A stretch of 64,000 nucleotides of DNA from JAPOXR01 sp964291445 (GCA_964291445.2 OZ219864.1:372001-436000); one strand, 5' to 3'; numbered from the stretch's first letter, positions 1-9,426 are shown. The notes: a model not told the origin generated them from the sequence alone. Numbers and translations are program-made.

Positions 1-1578
1 TGCTTCATCGAGTATGAGGATCGGTGCATCCTTGAGCACGGCCCTGGCAAGGGCAATCCGCTGCCGCTGTCCACCCGACAGCCTGACCCCACGCTCGCCG
101 AGATAGGCATCGTAGCCGCGGCGCCCGAACTGGTCCTCAAGTTCGAGAATGAATTCGTGGGCTTCCGCCCGCCTGGCGGCCCCGACGATCTCGTCAGCCG
201 AGGCTCCGGGCTTGCCATAGGCAATGTTCTCCATGGCCGACCGGTTGAACATGGCCGTTTCCTGGGTGACCATGCTGATCTGGCTGCGCAGCCGCTCCTG
301 GGTCAACTCGCCCAGGTCATGGCCGTCAATCCGGATTGATCCCGTCTCGGGATCATAAAGACGCATCAGCAGGGCGGCGCAGGTCGATTTTCCGGCCCCG
401 GACGAGCCAACCAGCCCCACATGCTCCCGAGCGGCAATTCGGAAGCTGACATTGCGCAGCCCGCCTTCATGCCGGTCATAGGCAAAGGTCACGTTGCTGA
501 ACTCGATCTCGCCCGACAGCTTCACCTCTGACAGCGCCCCTTCCCGGTCGCGCATGGCGTGCGAGACCGCCAGCGTGCGCATGCCATCCTCTGCCTCGCC
601 GATATTCGAGTAGATCGCCATCATGACGAAGCTGACCCAACCCGACATCTGTGCGATGCGGATCGAGACCGCCCCGGTTGCGGCAATGTCTCCCGCCGTC
701 GCCGCCCCCTGCGACCATAGCATCAGGGCGCCGCCGACAAGTGTGACCGGCAATGCTCCCGACACCGACATCAGCGAGAATCGGAACCCCGACGCCACGC
801 GCCCGAAACCCAGCGCCTTCAGGCGGAAATTCTGCAGCGCGTCCAGGGCCGCCCGGTCCTCGTATTGCCGGTGCGCAAACAGCTTGACCGTGCGGATATT
901 GGTGATGGTGTCGACGATCTGCCCGGAGAGGTTCGACCGGGCGCCAGCCCGTTCCCGCGAATGCATCCGTATGCGCGGCAGGAACCAGCGAATGAGCAGC
1001 ACGTAGATCACCACCCACATGGCCAGCGCTGCCGCGACCCGCAGGTCAATCGACGACAGCAGCACCATCGATCCGATGAGCGAGGCCACCGCGAATGACA
1101 CGACATTGACCACCTCGACCACGGTGTCGGTCACCGCCCGCGATGCCTGCAGCTGTTTCTGGGCGATCCGCCCGGCAAAGTCATCGTCAAAGAAGGAGAC
1201 CGACTGCTCCAGCGTGTGACGGTGAAGGCGGGAGAGCACCAGGGCGCTGACATTCGGACCGATGACGACAGACGAAAACACCGAACTCAGACCGAACACG
1301 ATCGGGCGGAGCACCAGGAAGAATGCCACCGCCGCCGCCAGCAGCACCGCGTTCTCGGCAAACAGCAGGCTTCTCTCGGTAGCCAGGGCGCTGTCGATGA
1401 CCAGGCCCAGCAGCAGGGCCGTGTAGACTTCGAGAGTTCCCGCCAGCATCGACACCGCCGACCCGGTACAGATGGCCGGCAACGCCCCCTTCAGGCACCA
1501 GATGTAGAAGCTGCCGAGAGTCCGTGGCGGCTCGCCAGCCGAGGGCGCGTAGGGATCGAATTTCCACAGTTTCATCAT
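1..1578 (-). CDS. ABC exporter, fused permease and ATPase (3' end outside window)
   Basis: Half-transporter of the multidrug/lipid exporter type: an N-terminal membrane domain followed by an ATPase, acting as a dimer in the inner membrane. About 526 codons are visible and the frame is still open at base 1. Hydrophobic helices fill roughly residues 25-310. The ATPase shows Walker A (GSSGAGKST), a Q-loop (MVTQET), the signature LSGGQRQRIALARA, and the start of Walker B (ILILDEA) exactly at the window edge. Two ATG codons are adjacent at 1578 and 1575. The substrate cannot be told from sequence. The missing part should be only the D-loop, H-loop and C-terminal tail, about 60-80 residues. Confidence 0.9.
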   Translation of the reverse strand, partial: MMKLWKFDPYAPSAGEPPRTLGSFYIWCLKGALPAICTGSAVSMLAGTLEVYTALLLGLVIDSALATERSLLFAENAVLLAAAVAFFLVLRPIVFGLSSVFSSVVIGPNVSALVLSRLHRHTLEQSVSFFDDDFAGRIAQKQLQASRAVTDTVVEVVNVVSFAVASLIGSMVLLSSIDLRVAAALAMWVVIYVLLIRWFLPRIRMHSRERAGARSNLSGQIVDTITNIRTVKLFAHRQYEDRAALDALQNFRLKALGFGRVASGFRFSLMSVSGALPVTLVGGALMLWSQGAATAGDIAATGAVSIRIAQMSGWVSFVMMAIYSNIGEAEDGMRTLAVSHAMRDREGALSEVKLSGEIEFSNVTFAYDRHEGGLRNVSFRIAAREHVGLVGSSGAGKSTCAALLMRLYDPETGSIRIDGHDLGELTQERLRSQISMVTQETAMFNRSAMENIAYGKPGASADEIVGAARRAEAHEFILELEDQFGRRGYDAYLGERGVRLSGGQRQRIALARAVLKDAPILILDEA

Positions 1579-1875
1579 GGGCAATCGGCAGCATCGGATT
1601 CGAACCGCAAGTATTCCATGTATCGCCCGGGCCGGCCAGTTCGGTCGTTCCTGGCCAGGCGGGTCGGTATTCGGCGAGCATTTCAAGTGCCGATTGCAGA
1701 CCCGGCCTGTCTGGCAAGGATCGCCGGATCACCAATCAACTGCAATTTGCCACATGAAATTGCCAAAGTGCTACACCCGGCCAGGCCTGGAAGGTAATGT
1801 GGCGTTGCCGGCCGGCGATGACGGCGGGCGCGCAGTCTCCGGCTGCCTGCCGGGCAGTCACTTGCGGGAGGAGGG

Positions 1876-3591
1876 ATGAAGGACCCGATCCACTGGTACG
1901 AGACCAATGCCGACAGCGTCGTTGCTCGCTACGAGGCGTTGCAATTCCCCGAGGTGCATGGCTGGCTCATGGAATTGTTGCCGGAGCCTCCAGCCAGGGT
2001 ACTCGACATCGGCGCCGGAAGCGGGCGCGATGCGGCTTGGCTTGCATCCAGGGGACATGATGTCATTGCCGTCGAGCCCTCTGCGGCGATGCGGCAGGCT
2101 GGCACCCGGCGGCATGCCAGCGCCTTCGGCTGGTTGAACGACCGGCTTCCGTCGCTCGACCTGGTCACCCGCTCGGGCCAGTCATTCGACATGATCCTCG
2201 TCAGTGCGGTCTGGATGCACCTTCCCCAACGGGACCGCCACCGGGCATTTCGCAAGATGGTCAATCTCCTCAAGCCGGGCGGCTTGCTGGCCATGTCGTT
2301 GCGCATTGGCGCCGCCGACCCGCAACGCGGAATTCACCCGGCCGGACCGGAGGAGCTGGAGTCGCTGGCCCGCGATCACGGCGCGTTCGTCGAGTTGCGC
2401 GACAAGGAAGCGGACTTGCTTGGCCGGCACGACATCAGCTGGGTCCGGTTGGCAATCAGGCTGCCCGATGACGGGACCGGGGCGCTACCGCTCTTGCGCC
2501 ATGTCATCCTGAACGACGTCAAGAGTTCGACCTACAAGCTGGCCATGTTGCGGGTCTTGTGCCGGATTGCCGATGGCTCGGCCGGTCTCGCACGCGAGCA
2601 TGATGACGAATTCATGGCCATCCCCCTGGGGCTGGTCTCGTTGACCTGGCTTCGCCTGTTCTGGCCATTGGTCACCATGAAACTTCCCCAGACACCGACG
2701 AATGACGGGCTGGACGGCCTCGGTTTTGCCAAGGAGCCGTTCCGCGAGCTTCTCGGCCATGGTCGGCAACATGACCTGCGGGCTGGCATGATGTTCTCCG
2801 GCGAACCTGCCAGGTATCTCCACCAGGCATTGCGTGACGCGGCCAACAATATTGCCGTTATGCCAGCCACCCATACCACCTATCCCAATGGCGAGCCGGT
2901 ATTTCCGGTCCGAAAGAGGTCACCGGGGCGAATTCGGACCCGGTTGCAGCTCGATCACGACTACCTGTCAAGCTTTGGCGACCTGCTGATCCCGCGACAT
3001 CTTTGGATGGCGCTGCAACGCTACAGCGTGTGGATCGAACCGGCGATCATCGCCGAATGGTCCAGGCTCATCACGCATTATGCCGCTCGACAGGAACGGG
3101 AAGCCGAGATCGGGCAGATTGCCCGGGCCATGGAATGGCATGACCCGCAGCGCTGCGTGAAACTGGCCCGGGAGCGGGCCAGGGCCATCATGGTCGATGC
3201 AGCGCTTCACTGCGTCTGGACCGGCAAACGGCTCTCCGATCAGACCCTGGATGTCGATCATTGCCTGCCCTGGTCGGCATGGCCCTGCGGTGACCTCTGG
3301 AACCTGATGCCGGCCCACAGGAATGTGAACCAGCATCAAAAACGGGACAAACTTCCGGCCTACCCGCTCCTGCGCCATGCCCAGGACCGGGTGATCGGCT
3401 GGTGGGACGCCGCCTATGAACAGGACCCGCCGGGCGTCTCGGGCAGGTTCCGGCTCGAGGCCATGTCGAGCCTGCCTGGCATTACCAACCAGGATTGCAC
3501 GCTGGACGAGATCTTCGATGCCCTCTGCCTCCAGCGGATGCGGCTGAAGCACGACCAGCGGGTACCGGAGTGGAAGGCATGGCCGTCCTGA
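1876..3591 (+). CDS. SAM-dependent methyltransferase fused to an HNH-type domain
   Basis: A 571-residue two-domain protein. Residues about 1-190 form a class I methyltransferase with motif I VLDIGAGSGRDAAWLASRG and an acidic residue at the end of the next strand (AVEPS). A middle region of about 200 residues has no motif I recognise. The C-terminal part carries an HNH-like core, DVDHCLPWSAWPCGDLWNL followed by N and H residues (HRNVNQHQ), preceded by CVWTGKRL. A strong ribosome site (GGGAGGAGGG at 1864-1873) fixes the start. It stands alone, converging on cca with only 18 bases between stops. The substrate is unknown. Nucleic acid modification or cleavage is an inference from the HNH part, and a stand-alone defence role is possible but unproven. 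Confidence 0.75.
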   Translation: MKDPIHWYETNADSVVARYEALQFPEVHGWLMELLPEPPARVLDIGAGSGRDAAWLASRGHDVIAVEPSAAMRQAGTRRHASAFGWLNDRLPSLDLVTRSGQSFDMILVSAVWMHLPQRDRHRAFRKMVNLLKPGGLLAMSLRIGAADPQRGIHPAGPEELESLARDHGAFVELRDKEADLLGRHDISWVRLAIRLPDDGTGALPLLRHVILNDVKSSTYKLAMLRVLCRIADGSAGLAREHDDEFMAIPLGLVSLTWLRLFWPLVTMKLPQTPTNDGLDGLGFAKEPFRELLGHGRQHDLRAGMMFSGEPARYLHQALRDAANNIAVMPATHTTYPNGEPVFPVRKRSPGRIRTRLQLDHDYLSSFGDLLIPRHLWMALQRYSVWIEPAIIAEWSRLITHYAARQEREAEIGQIARAMEWHDPQRCVKLARERARAIMVDAALHCVWTGKRLSDQTLDVDHCLPWSAWPCGDLWNLMPAHRNVNQHQKRDKLPAYPLLRHAQDRVIGWWDAAYEQDPPGVSGRFRLEAMSSLPGITNQDCTLDEIFDALCLQRMRLKHDQRVPEWKAWPS

Positions 3592-3609
3592 CGAATTGAC
3601 GGGGTGGCC

Positions 3610-4773
3610 CTACCGCCGGTTCAACCCGGCCAGCAGCTCGTCCGCCGACAGGCTGAATCCGGACTCGATCCACTTGTCCTCGAGATCGCGAAGCGCCTTG
3701 CCGATCGCCTTGCCGGCCAGCGACGCAGGCAGGCTGGATGCCGAGAGCGGGAAACGCTGCGAGGCGCCGAGGTCGATTGCTGCCGGCAGCTTGTCGTCGG
3801 GGCAGGTCCCGGACCGGGCGGCGCCGAGAATGGCAATATCCAGCCCGTCCCGTGCCCCGAACCGATAGCCAAGTTCGGCGGCGGTGCGACTCCGGCAGGT
3901 TTCATCCATGAGCGTCCGCAGTCGGCGTTCCGATTTGCGGTCGAGCCGAAGCTGGCTGGTGGCATGCTCGTCGCCGAGGGCGGCAAGCCTGCGCAGCGGG
4001 TCCGGTGGTACCTGGAAGCATTTTTCGAGCCTTGCCGCCCTGTCGAGATATCTGGTCGACGCACCGGACAGGATCCGGGACAGGAGGCCGGTTCCGGCCA
4101 TCCGGTCGATTGCCGGAAACGGGTCGGCGGCCGCGAGGGTCTTCAGGAACTCGGCGGTTATGCGTTCGGTGGAAACGATGCCGATGCCGTCAACCAGTTC
4201 GGCGACGGCCTGCAGGCCGTCATGCGCCATGGGTGCCGACGGGTCGCCGTAATGTGCATGGAAGCGGAAGAGGCGGAGCATGCGCAGGTAGTCCTCCATG
4301 ATCCGCTCGCGGGCGCTGCCGACGAAGCGGACCCGGCGGTCCAGCAGATCCTGCATGCCGCCCAGCGGGTCGATCAGCGAACCGTTCCAGTCGGCATAGA
4401 TGGCGTTCATGGTGAAATCACGGCGGGCCGCATCCTCCTCGATCCGGCTGGTGCCGGCGATGCGGGCATGCCGGCCATCGGTCTCGATATCCCGGCGGAA
4501 GCTGGTCAGCTGAACAACCGTCGACCGACGAATGACCGTCAGCGTGCCAAATTCGAATCCGTGCATGGCCAGCTTGGCCCCCGCTCTGCCGAGCAGCTCC
4601 GTAGCCTGGTCAGGACTGGCATCGGTGGCAATGTCGATGTCGCCCGCCGGCAAGCCCAGCACGGTATTGCGAACCGCCCCGCCGACGAACAGCGCCCTGA
4701 ACCCGGCAGCGGCAAGCGTGTCGTGAACCAGGCGTGCCGCCGGATTGTCCAGCCACGGGCCGGTTATCCGCAT
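3610..4773 (-). CDS. cca: CCA tRNA nucleotidyltransferase / poly(A) polymerase family
   Basis: Adds or repairs the 3' CCA of tRNAs in the cytoplasm. The 387-residue protein has the class II nucleotidyltransferase head: LFVGGAVRNTVLG, the metal-binding pair GDIDIAT, and later RRDFTMNAIYAD and the LGGMQDL segment, then RIMEDYLRMLRLFRFHA. The frame stays open upstream into the preceding Nudix gene. I chose the ATG at 4773 (MRITGPW), 34 bases after that gene's stop, because it leaves a normal N-terminus. It is the last gene of the operon hslO - CoA pyrophosphatase - cca, an order familiar from alphaproteobacteria. Confidence 0.92.
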   Translation of the reverse strand: MRITGPWLDNPAARLVHDTLAAAGFRALFVGGAVRNTVLGLPAGDIDIATDASPDQATELLGRAGAKLAMHGFEFGTLTVIRRSTVVQLTSFRRDIETDGRHARIAGTSRIEEDAARRDFTMNAIYADWNGSLIDPLGGMQDLLDRRVRFVGSARERIMEDYLRMLRLFRFHAHYGDPSAPMAHDGLQAVAELVDGIGIVSTERITAEFLKTLAAADPFPAIDRMAGTGLLSRILSGASTRYLDRAARLEKCFQVPPDPLRRLAALGDEHATSQLRLDRKSERRLRTLMDETCRSRTAAELGYRFGARDGLDIAILGAARSGTCPDDKLPAAIDLGASQRFPLSASSLPASLAGKAIGKALRDLEDKWIESGFSLSADELLAGLNRR

Positions 4774-4807
4774 GAGGTCGACAACCGGCCGTCCATCAAC
4801 GGATCGC

Positions 4808-5419
4808 CTATTTGCATGGTGCAGACATCCGGCAAGCCAGCCCGTGGAGGATCCCGGCCGTCGCGCCCCAGATATGGTGCCGACCGAACGCCAGGACATG
4901 GTAGTGGCGACGGGCGCCGCGCCAGATCCTCGATTCGATGGTGAATTTGCCGGGGTTGATTGCAATGTCCAGCGGAACCTCGAAGATCTCCTCGACCTCT
5001 TCTTCCTGCGGCACGAAAGTGACCTCTCGCCTGATGACGCCCACGACCGGCGAGATCCGGAATCCGGTCGCGGTCTCGTAGTTCGGACAGCGGCCGAGAA
5101 TCTCGACATCGGCGGGATCAAGACCGATCTCTTCATGCGCTTCACGAAGCGCTGCCTGCTGGGCATCGCCATCCCGGGCCTCGACCCGTCCGCCCGGAAA
5201 GGAGATCTGGCCGGCATGATGCTTCAGCCTGACCGAACGGCGGGTCAGCACCAGTTGCACGCCCGAAGCTCGGGTGATGAGCGGAATGAGAACGCCGGCC
5301 TCGACCAACCGGTTCGGGCCGTCGCCGGGAATGGTGTCATTCAGATCGTGATCCGAGGCCGCATCGCCGCCGGCGGCCAGCGCGTCGCGGATCCGGTCAA
5401 ATGGCTCGGCCGTGCTCAT
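4808..5419 (-). CDS. CoA pyrophosphatase, Nudix family
   Basis: A 203-residue Nudix hydrolase expected to cleave CoA or its derivatives into phosphopantetheine and 3',5'-ADP. The CoA-specific signature LTRRSVRLKHHAGQISFPGG runs into the Nudix box, where GGRVEARDGD, REAHEEIGL can be read with the usual spacing. Its ATG overlaps the hslO stop in ATGA (5416-5419), so the two are translationally coupled, and cca follows 34 bases downstream. Assignment to the family is firm. Enzyme specificity is inferred from the CoA motif. Confidence 0.9.
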   Translation of the reverse strand: MSTAEPFDRIRDALAAGGDAASDHDLNDTIPGDGPNRLVEAGVLIPLITRASGVQLVLTRRSVRLKHHAGQISFPGGRVEARDGDAQQAALREAHEEIGLDPADVEILGRCPNYETATGFRISPVVGVIRREVTFVPQEEEVEEIFEVPLDIAINPGKFTIESRIWRGARRHYHVLAFGRHHIWGATAGILHGLACRMSAPCK

Positions 5420-6363
5420 GCGGAGGCGGCATCCAGGCCCAACCCGGCCGGGTCCAGCTCGAAATGGGCGCCGCAGAACTGGCAGTCGGCGGTGACCATG
5501 TTGTCGACATTGGTCATCCTGGCGATATCCCTCGCCGAATAGATCGACAGGCTGCGGCGCACCCGTTCCTCCGAACAGCTGCAGCCGAATTCGAGCGGTT
5601 GGCAGGCAGCGACCATTGGCCGGTCCTCGTGGAACAGGCGCCAGACGAGTTCGCCGGCGCTCGGCTCTGGCCCGGTCAACTCCTCCGCCTCCAGCGTCGC
5701 CATCAGGGCCATGGCCCGGGCCCAGCCATCCGGGTCACAATCCGCCGACCGGTCCATGCCGGCAGCATCCGGCGATTCCGGGATTTCCTGTATCATGATG
5801 CCGCCCGACCGGAAGGTCCGGCCGCTACCATTTGCGGTCCAGCCGGAGGCAATCATCAGCTTCGTCGGAATTTGTTCCGACCTGCGAAAATACTCCTCGG
5901 CAAACGCCGCAAGCGAATTGCCGATTGCTGGCGTCATTCCCTTGAAGGGCTCGCGCCCGTCACCGCGGTCGATGAGGATTGCCATATAGGCGTTGCCGCC
6001 GCCGACAAGCGGTCCCTCCCCGTCCAGTTCGGCAATTTCCGGACGCAATCCGGCATAGGCGCGCAGCAATGCAGGCTCGCCAGCGACGGAAGGGGCCAGG
6101 TAATCGGCCGCAATCATCCGCACCGCGCCCTCGCCGTGATATTGCAGCGAGAATTTCCAGCCGGCATTCACCAACTGTCCGATCAGCGCCGTCAGCACAA
6201 CCGCCTCGGTGACCAGCGCATTCACCCGTTCCGGATAGTCATGCCGTCCAAGGAGGTCGTCCAGCGTCGATGAAAGCCGCACCACCCGGCCGCGGACGGG
6301 CGAGTCTCCCAGGTGAAACGGCAGCACCGAATCCTGGTTGCAATCGACGGGTGAACTCGACAT
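5416..6363 (-). CDS. hslO: Redox-regulated chaperone Hsp33
   Basis: Cytoplasmic holdase that unfolds and activates when its zinc cysteines are oxidised. The C-terminal zinc site is present as FGCSCSEERV and, about 30 residues later, CQFCGAHF (CXC plus CXXC). The N-terminal substrate-binding region contains VTEAVVLTALIGQ and the GLRPEIAELDGEGPLVGGG stretch. I start it at ATG 6363 (315 residues, close to the family size). An upstream in-frame ATG at 6444 exists but would overlap the start codon of the divergent Nudix gene at 6443, so the longer form is less likely. First gene of a three-gene operon with the CoA pyrophosphatase and cca. Confidence 0.93.
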   Translation of the reverse strand: MSSSPVDCNQDSVLPFHLGDSPVRGRVVRLSSTLDDLLGRHDYPERVNALVTEAVVLTALIGQLVNAGWKFSLQYHGEGAVRMIAADYLAPSVAGEPALLRAYAGLRPEIAELDGEGPLVGGGNAYMAILIDRGDGREPFKGMTPAIGNSLAAFAEEYFRRSEQIPTKLMIASGWTANGSGRTFRSGGIMIQEIPESPDAAGMDRSADCDPDGWARAMALMATLEAEELTGPEPSAGELVWRLFHEDRPMVAACQPLEFGCSCSEERVRRSLSIYSARDIARMTNVDNMVTADCQFCGAHFELDPAGLGLDAASA

Positions 6364-6442
6364 TCTCCGGGACGCCTCCGCTACCGGCTTGGCAACAGCA
6401 TCGACTGATCGAGGGTCGGACCGCTGACGACGGACAACTAGC

Positions 6443-6886
6443 ATGATCCCCCGCTACGGTGAACCCATCCGCCGGTCCGTCCGCTACCGCGAGCGCCAGG
6501 GGGCATATGCGCTCATTGTCGAGGGCGACCGGATGCTGCTCACGCACCAGGCCTGGCCGAGGCCGGAATTCCAGCTCCCCGGCGGCGGCATCAATCCCGG
6601 CGAATCGCCGCTGGCAGCCCTTCACCGCGAGGCCGCCGAGGAGACCGGCTGGACCATCCGCATCGACCGCCGGCTCGGGGCCTATCGCTGGTACGTCTAC
6701 ATTCCGGAACAAGATATGTGGGCAAGAAAGACCTGCCGGATCTACCTTGCCCGCCCGATCAGGCAGACCGGCCTGCCAGCGGAGGAGGAGCACACCGCAA
6801 TCTGGACAAGCCCCGAACTGGCAGCGTCGCTGCTGGCCTCCGACGGTGAACGGCAGATGGTGCGGCGACATGTTCTCGTCCATTGA
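6443..6886 (+). CDS. Nudix hydrolase
   Basis: A 147-residue single-domain Nudix protein. The box is complete: GGGINPGESPLAALHREAAEETGW matches GX5EX7REUXEEXG when read with its spacing (written here in full only over the motif; key residues G, E, R, E, E, G). The substrate cannot be predicted. It is transcribed away from hslO, with about 80 bases between the start codons, so the intergenic space 6364-6442 probably holds both promoters. The amidase gene follows 51 bases downstream on the same strand. Confidence 0.85.
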   Translation: MIPRYGEPIRRSVRYRERQGAYALIVEGDRMLLTHQAWPRPEFQLPGGGINPGESPLAALHREAAEETGWTIRIDRRLGAYRWYVYIPEQDMWARKTCRIYLARPIRQTGLPAEEEHTAIWTSPELAASLLASDGERQMVRRHVLVH

Positions 6887-6937
6887 GCGGACAGTTCCCG
6901 GCGCCGGCCGGGCCAGCCCGATGGCGAAGGCGCGACC

Positions 6938-7819
6938 ATGATGGTGGCCGGGGCGGGTGATCGGCAGGCGGCGGGACGGCACCTCTGCGTTGCCCTCGCC
7001 CAGATGTGTTCAACCACGACCCATGCCGGCAACATCGCCGCGGCCGAGGAACTCGTGGCCGCCAGTGGCGAGGCCGAACTGATCGCATTGCCGGAGGTCT
7101 CCGGCCTGATGAACCGCGATGCCGCACAGCTGAAGGCGGCGGTGGGCACGCCGGACCGGGACCCCTTCATCGCCGCCTGCCGGGAGATGGCGAGGGAGTC
7201 GGGCAAATGGATTCACATCGGGTCGACGCCGGTCACCGGCCAGGACCGGCTGCGCAATCACTCGGCGCTCATTGACCCCGACGGCCGGGTTGCCGCCGAA
7301 TATGACAAGATCCACCTGTTCGACGCCTGGCCGGATGGCAAGCGACCAATCGGTGAATCGAAGCGTTTCGAGCCCGGCGACAAGGCGGTGCTGGTCGACA
7401 CCCCCTGGGGCGGTTGGGGAATGAGCATCTGCTACGATCTGCGCTATCCCCGCCTCTACCGGCAATACGGGCTGCGGGCGGCCACGGTCATTTTCGTGCC
7501 GTCGGCCTTCACGGTTCCGACCGGCAAGGCACATTGGGAAATCCTGCTCCGTGCCCGGGCGATTGAAACCGGATCGTGGGTCATTGCCGCCGCCCAGGGC
7601 GGACACCACGATGATGGCCGTCATACCCACGGGCATTCGATGATCGTCAATCCCTGGGGCGAGGTCACGCTGGCCTTCGACGCCACCTCGACCGGGGTCA
7701 GGCTTGCCTGGCTCGACCTCGACCAGTGCAATGCGGCCCGGGCCCGAATTCCGGCGCTGCAGAATGAACGGGAATTCGGATTCAGACATGTGACGCGACC
7801 GGCGGAAGACCGCGACTGA
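6938..7819 (+). CDS. Carbon-nitrogen hydrolase, Nit1/Nit2-like amidase
   Basis: Nitrilase-superfamily amidase of 293 residues. The catalytic triad is visible: Glu in IALPEVSG, Lys in EYDKIHLFDA, Cys in SICYDLRYP. The closing Glu-rich pocket segment (RARAIETGSWVIAAAQGG) and the HGHSMIVNPWGEV motif are typical of Nit proteins, which hydrolyse deaminated glutathione or omega-amides such as alpha-ketoglutaramate. Which of these is the substrate is an inference from family resemblance. ATG codons at 6938 and 6941 are both possible. It ends 9 bases before the stop of the convergent rsmB gene. Confidence 0.88.
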   Translation: MMVAGAGDRQAAGRHLCVALAQMCSTTTHAGNIAAAEELVAASGEAELIALPEVSGLMNRDAAQLKAAVGTPDRDPFIAACREMARESGKWIHIGSTPVTGQDRLRNHSALIDPDGRVAAEYDKIHLFDAWPDGKRPIGESKRFEPGDKAVLVDTPWGGWGMSICYDLRYPRLYRQYGLRAATVIFVPSAFTVPTGKAHWEILLRARAIETGSWVIAAAQGGHHDDGRHTHGHSMIVNPWGEVTLAFDATSTGVRLAWLDLDQCNAARARIPALQNEREFGFRHVTRPAEDRD

Positions 7820-7828
7820 CGGCCTTGA

Positions 7829-9190
7829 TCAGGACTTGCGGAACACCACCGCATAGAAGCCGTCGAGACCACCGGCCTCCGGCCAGTAATCGGGCCTGGT
7901 CCTTACCCCGCCCTCGGCGGTCTGCCAGCCGGGATCGACCCCGAGCGAGGCCGGGTCGGTGGCCACGATCTCGAGTGCAAGCTCCCTGGCCGCCCGGACC
8001 GCCATCTCCTCCCCCTCCGATGGCAGCAGCGAACACACGCAATAGAGGATCCGCCCACCCTTGCGGGTCAGCCGGGCCGCCCGCTCGAGCAGCGCAAGCT
8101 GCAGCTGGCCCAGCCTGCCCAGCCTCCCGGCAGCATCGCCGCCCTGCAATGCAATATCGGGATCGCGCCGGATGATGCCGGTGGAGGAACAGGGTGCGTC
8201 CACCAGGACCGCGTCAAATTCCCGGTCACCGCCCCAGCCCCGCGCATCCGCCAGCACCAGTTCGGCCGCAAGACCGGTGCGCCGAAGATTGTCTCGCATG
8301 CGCTCGAGACGCGGCGGGGATTTCTCGATGGCGACCATCCTGGCACCGGCGGCGGCCAGTTGCATGGTCTTGCCGCCCGGTGCCGCGCACATGTCGAGCA
8401 CATCCAGCCCGTCCACCGCACCAAGCATCCGCACCGGAATCGCGGCGGCGGCATCTTGCACCCACCAGCTGCCGTCACCATAGCCGGGAAGTCCGGATAC
8501 CTGCGAGCGCCGGTGCAGCCGCAGGCTGCCGGTCGGCAGGACCAGCGCACCGACATCCTCCGCCAGCTTCGGGGCCATCGCCGGCGATGCCGGCGTGAGG
8601 TCGAGTGGCGGCAGCATCTCGTGAACCGCCTCGATCGACCGGACCGCATCCTCGCCATAGGCATCGATGGCCGGCTGGCGAATCCAGCCCGGCAGCCTGC
8701 CGGGCGGTGCCGCCCTCCACAGTCGCTCACCGGCCTCCCCGGCCACCTTGCGCAGGACGGCATTGGCCATGCCCGCCAAATGCGCGGTTGCCCGGCTACT
8801 GCGCATCAGCCTGACCGCCAGATCGACCGCCGGTTCGGCCCGTGCGCCAAGAAGGCGAACCTCCACCGTGCCGAGCCGCAGCACGTTCATGCCCCGCGGA
8901 TGTGGCCGCCTGCCAACCAGGCCGTCAATGACGGCATCGGCGCGTCCCATGCCACGCAGGATCGACTCTACCAGGAACCCGACCCGGTCCCGGTCCAACC
9001 TCGACAGCCGGTCATGCCGGGCAAGCGCCGCCGGGACGGTCATCTCCCGGTCAATAACCTGGGCAAGCACATCCAGCGCCGCCCGCCGCAGCAGGAGCGG
9101 TTTTGCCGCCCTGCCCCCACCATCCTGCCGCCGAGAATTCCCCATGCTGCATCCATAGCCCGATTCGCCGTCATGGCTAGGAAAATTCAT
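7829..9190 (-). CDS. rsmB: RsmB/NOP family 16S rRNA (cytosine-C5) methyltransferase
   Basis: Methylates a cytosine of 16S rRNA (position 967 in E. coli numbering) using SAM. The protein has an N-terminal NusB-like helical domain (LDVLAQVIDREMTVPAAL) and a C-terminal Rossmann methyltransferase: LDMCAAPGGKTMQLAAAG (motif I), VDAPCSSTGIIRRDPD (motif IV with the PC pair) and YCVCSLLPSEGEE (motif VI with the catalytic Cys). The annotated start gives 453 residues. A second in-frame ATG at 9145 (MGNSRRQDGG) would remove 15 unconserved residues and is equally plausible. Confidence 0.9.
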   Translation of the reverse strand: MNFPSHDGESGYGCSMGNSRRQDGGGRAAKPLLLRRAALDVLAQVIDREMTVPAALARHDRLSRLDRDRVGFLVESILRGMGRADAVIDGLVGRRPHPRGMNVLRLGTVEVRLLGARAEPAVDLAVRLMRSSRATAHLAGMANAVLRKVAGEAGERLWRAAPPGRLPGWIRQPAIDAYGEDAVRSIEAVHEMLPPLDLTPASPAMAPKLAEDVGALVLPTGSLRLHRRSQVSGLPGYGDGSWWVQDAAAAIPVRMLGAVDGLDVLDMCAAPGGKTMQLAAAGARMVAIEKSPPRLERMRDNLRRTGLAAELVLADARGWGGDREFDAVLVDAPCSSTGIIRRDPDIALQGGDAAGRLGRLGQLQLALLERAARLTRKGGRILYCVCSLLPSEGEEMAVRAARELALEIVATDPASLGVDPGWQTAEGGVRTRPDYWPEAGGLDGFYAVVFRKS

Positions 9191-9411
9191 TGTTCACTCC
9201 AGGCGGTCGTCTTGACGGTAAGCCGGCATATCCGGGGCGAGTCGGGTCGTCGGCGTACCGGTTTTCTGGCCGCAGCAGGCCATCCGGAGATGTCAGAACA
9301 CGGGTCTTGGCATGTTCGGGCACAGTCGCGGCGGACATTACCCACTCCTGTCGCGGTCAGGGCCTGCTGGCAGGAACAGGGCATTGTCTGTCCGGCAAAA
9401 CTGGCATATTG

Positions 9412-9426
9412 TGACCACATTGGTCA
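9412..9426. promoter_or_regulatory. Palindromic operator over the antitoxin start codon
   Basis: TGACCA-CAT-TGGTCA is a perfect inverted repeat with 6-base arms and a 3-base spacer, ending on the A of the antitoxin ATG. Phd/YefM antitoxins bind short palindromes in their own promoter, so this is the natural autoregulatory site. The placement over the start codon means repression could act on transcription start or on a very short leader. Confidence 0.6.

Noticed and set aside
1590..1625. A T-loop-like GGTTCGAATCC on the minus strand, suggesting a tRNA
   Set aside because: The flanking bases do not pair into a T-stem, and no acceptor, D or anticodon arm can be folded upstream.
3604..4944. A 446-codon open frame on the plus strand over cca
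   Set aside because: Antisense to a clear cca gene; the translation is Gly/Arg/Pro-rich with no motif. A GC-rich shadow.
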